From positions 1 through 39,967 of the forward strand of contig VGJY01000015.1 of assembly GCA_016867235.1 (NCBI GenBank): a stretch of DNA of 39,967 bases. The letters run 5' to 3'. The position numbers and the translations under genes are program-made. Below are positions 39,018 through 39,967 of this stretch, one piece after another. The stretch comes from Candidatus Tanganyikabacteria bacterium (lineage in GTDB: Bacteria; Cyanobacteriota; Sericytochromatia; S15B-MN24; VGJW01). The first letter of the stretch is position 1. Each line of letters opens with the position of its first letter. The notes under the pieces were generated by a model that saw only the letters and a program-made list of their open reading frames with translations, was not told the DNA's origin and made no database searches.

Positions 39018-39967
39018 TCAGTCCTGGAAAAGTCTCAGGTACTCCTGGTACTGGTACTCTTCGATCAGCTCCTTCGGGGGGAAGAGGTCGTTGAGGCTCT
39101 TCCAGCCCAGGCGATTCACCGTTGACCGGGAAATCCGCATCGTCAGGAGGACGCGACTCGGGTAGGCGGCAATCTCCGGCGGGAGCTTGGCCTCGGTGAT
39201 CGCCCGGAGGCGCAGGGTCTCGGCCTGGGGATACGCGCGCAGGGCGTGCTCGATCACCTTGTAGGAGATCTCGGTCAGGTTCTGCCGGAGCTGGATCTTG
39301 TAATCCTCTTCGCCTTCAAGCTGCCCGCGCGTCCACTGGCCGCGGATCTTCCAGGCCAGCGGCTGCGGATCCCACTCGCAAATCACCTCGGCGATCCCGG
39401 GCCGTCTGACCGTCGTCTTGATCTTGCCGCCGACCTGGTCGTAGATCACGAAGGACTCGTCGGGGAAGGCGCCGGGACCCGGTAGGGCCGGCGTGTTGAC
39501 CAGGATCTCGACGGGCGGGCGCGTGGGGATCGCCGCGGGCGGCGCGGTAGGCAGAGATACCGGACGCACCGGCGGGAGTGTGGGCGCAGCTACCGGTGGA
39601 AGCGTGGGCATCGCCACGGGCCTGACCGGCGGCACCGTGGGCACCGCGATCGGCCTGACTGGCGGCAGCGTGGGCATCGCGATCGGCCTGACCGGCGGCG
39701 GCGTGGGGATGGCGGCCGGAGGTGGCGCCGGAACCGGCAGGGCCGGGGGAGTCACGACCGCCGGCGGAGGGGTGAGGATCACCGCGGCGGGCGGCGCGAT
39801 CACCGGTACCGGCGGCGTGACCACGACCGGCGCGGGCGGCGGCGTGATCGCCGGCATTGCGATCGGCACTCCGTGCACGGCCGGGAGGCCCGGCACCGCG
39901 GGCGTGGGCACCGGCGTCGGCCGCGGCGTGGGCCGCGGCGTGGGCACCGGCGTCGGCCGCGGGGTCG
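39018..39967 (-). CDS. Proline-rich protein with unknown C-terminal domain (5' end outside window)
   Basis: The frame is open from the TGA side at 39018 to the window edge with no convincing start; a GTG at 39947 lies inside repeats and is not a credible start. At least 316 residues. The first ~170 visible residues are Pro-rich with units such as PTPRPTPVPTP and PPVRPIAMPTL, forming an extended, probably periplasm- or wall-spanning arm. The last ~145 residues are a folded mixed domain (DESFVIYDQVGGKIKTTVRR; EVICEWDPQPLAWKIRGQWT; SRVLLTMRISRSTVNRLGWK). I do not recognise it. It is 141 nt upstream of the FN3-like lipoprotein gene, with an AT-rich promoter between. Confidence 0.75.
   Translation of the reverse strand, partial: TPRPTPVPTPRPTPRPTPVPTPAVPGLPAVHGVPIAMPAITPPPAPVVVTPPVPVIAPPAAVILTPPPAVVTPPALPVPAPPPAAIPTPPPVRPIAMPTLPPVRPIAVPTVPPVRPVAMPTLPPVAAPTLPPVRPVSLPTAPPAAIPTRPPVEILVNTPALPGPGAFPDESFVIYDQVGGKIKTTVRRPGIAEVICEWDPQPLAWKIRGQWTRGQLEGEEDYKIQLRQNLTEISYKVIEHALRAYPQAETLRLRAITEAKLPPEIAAYPSRVLLTMRISRSTVNRLGWKSLNDLFPPKELIEEYQYQEYLRLFQD
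39530..39967. repeat. Low-complexity repeats coding the proline-rich arm
   Basis: Short imperfect units recur, such as GGCCTGACCGGCGGC followed by GTGGGCATCGC (about 33-36 bp period at 39610-39710), and GGCGTGGGC/ACCGGCGTCGG units at 39900-39967. They encode the PPVRPIAMPT and PTPRPTPVPT repeats. The array is prone to slippage, so length may vary between strains and in assembly. Confidence 0.6.

Noticed and set aside
39530-39967. Regular short repeats suggesting a CRISPR-like array
   Set aside because: Units are in-frame, imperfect and encode proline-rich repeats, with no unique spacers and no cas genes.

Overview
This 40 kb window is a GC-rich, tightly packed bacterial chromosome segment with about 36 protein genes, no rRNA, tRNA, CRISPR array, phage or transposase gene. 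Lipoprotein signal peptides, MltG, a membrane histidine kinase and an S2P protease fit a free-living bacterium with a complex envelope. The 120-residue SSB without the usual acidic tail, and the nucleotidyltransferase/left-handed beta-helix/phosphomutase-like fusion, resemble proteins of Cyanobacteria and related non-photosynthetic lineages. I see no photosynthesis gene and treat that placement as a low-confidence inference.

Layout. 1-1859: end of an unknown gene, mltG and a GNAT acetyltransferase. 1849-7076: an amino-acid/aldehyde cluster with a saccharopine-dehydrogenase-like gene and an aldehyde dehydrogenase on the minus strand, divergent from a DMT exporter and a second aldehyde dehydrogenase. 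7157-9001: a small accessory island with an AbiEi antitoxin whose AbiEii toxin is cut down to its N-terminus, a ribbon-helix-helix protein with a 55-aa partner, and a 128-bp terminal-inverted-repeat element. 9029-12641 (minus): queC, a protein with two MshEN (c-di-GMP-type) domains, and a metallo-beta-lactamase-fold hydrolase. 12682-13838 (plus): a PTR1-type pteridine reductase coupled to queD. 13913-15820: an orphan sensor kinase. 15957-17934: a four-cysteine MarR regulator, the Fe-S carrier Mrp and, divergently, DUF971. 17931-26469 (minus): a probable operon ssb - DUF1537 kinase - glycosyltransferase - sugar nucleotidyltransferase with a dead mutase domain - intact phosphohexomutase - membrane RING/L7-L12-like protein. 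26599-30005 (plus): CBS-tRNA nucleotidyltransferase, a second TIR element, S2P protease, HD protein and DUF167. 30093-33829 (plus): three secreted proteins. 33914-38876 (minus): a tandem duplication of a two-gene lipoprotein unit (FN3-like plus beta-propeller). 39018 to the end: a proline-rich protein running off the window.

Most notable are: a membrane protein joining a PH-like domain, a prokaryotic RING finger and an L7/L12-like domain; the MarR(4 Cys)-Mrp-DUF971 locus, whose parts correspond to the domains of plant HCF101 plus a possible cluster sensor; the duplicated lipoprotein unit with matching terminators; the 127/128-bp miniature elements that share termini but carry different REP cores; and several operon-leading genes with an extended -10 box only 6-9 nt from the start codon, suggesting leaderless transcription. 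All functions are read from sequence motifs; no searches were run.
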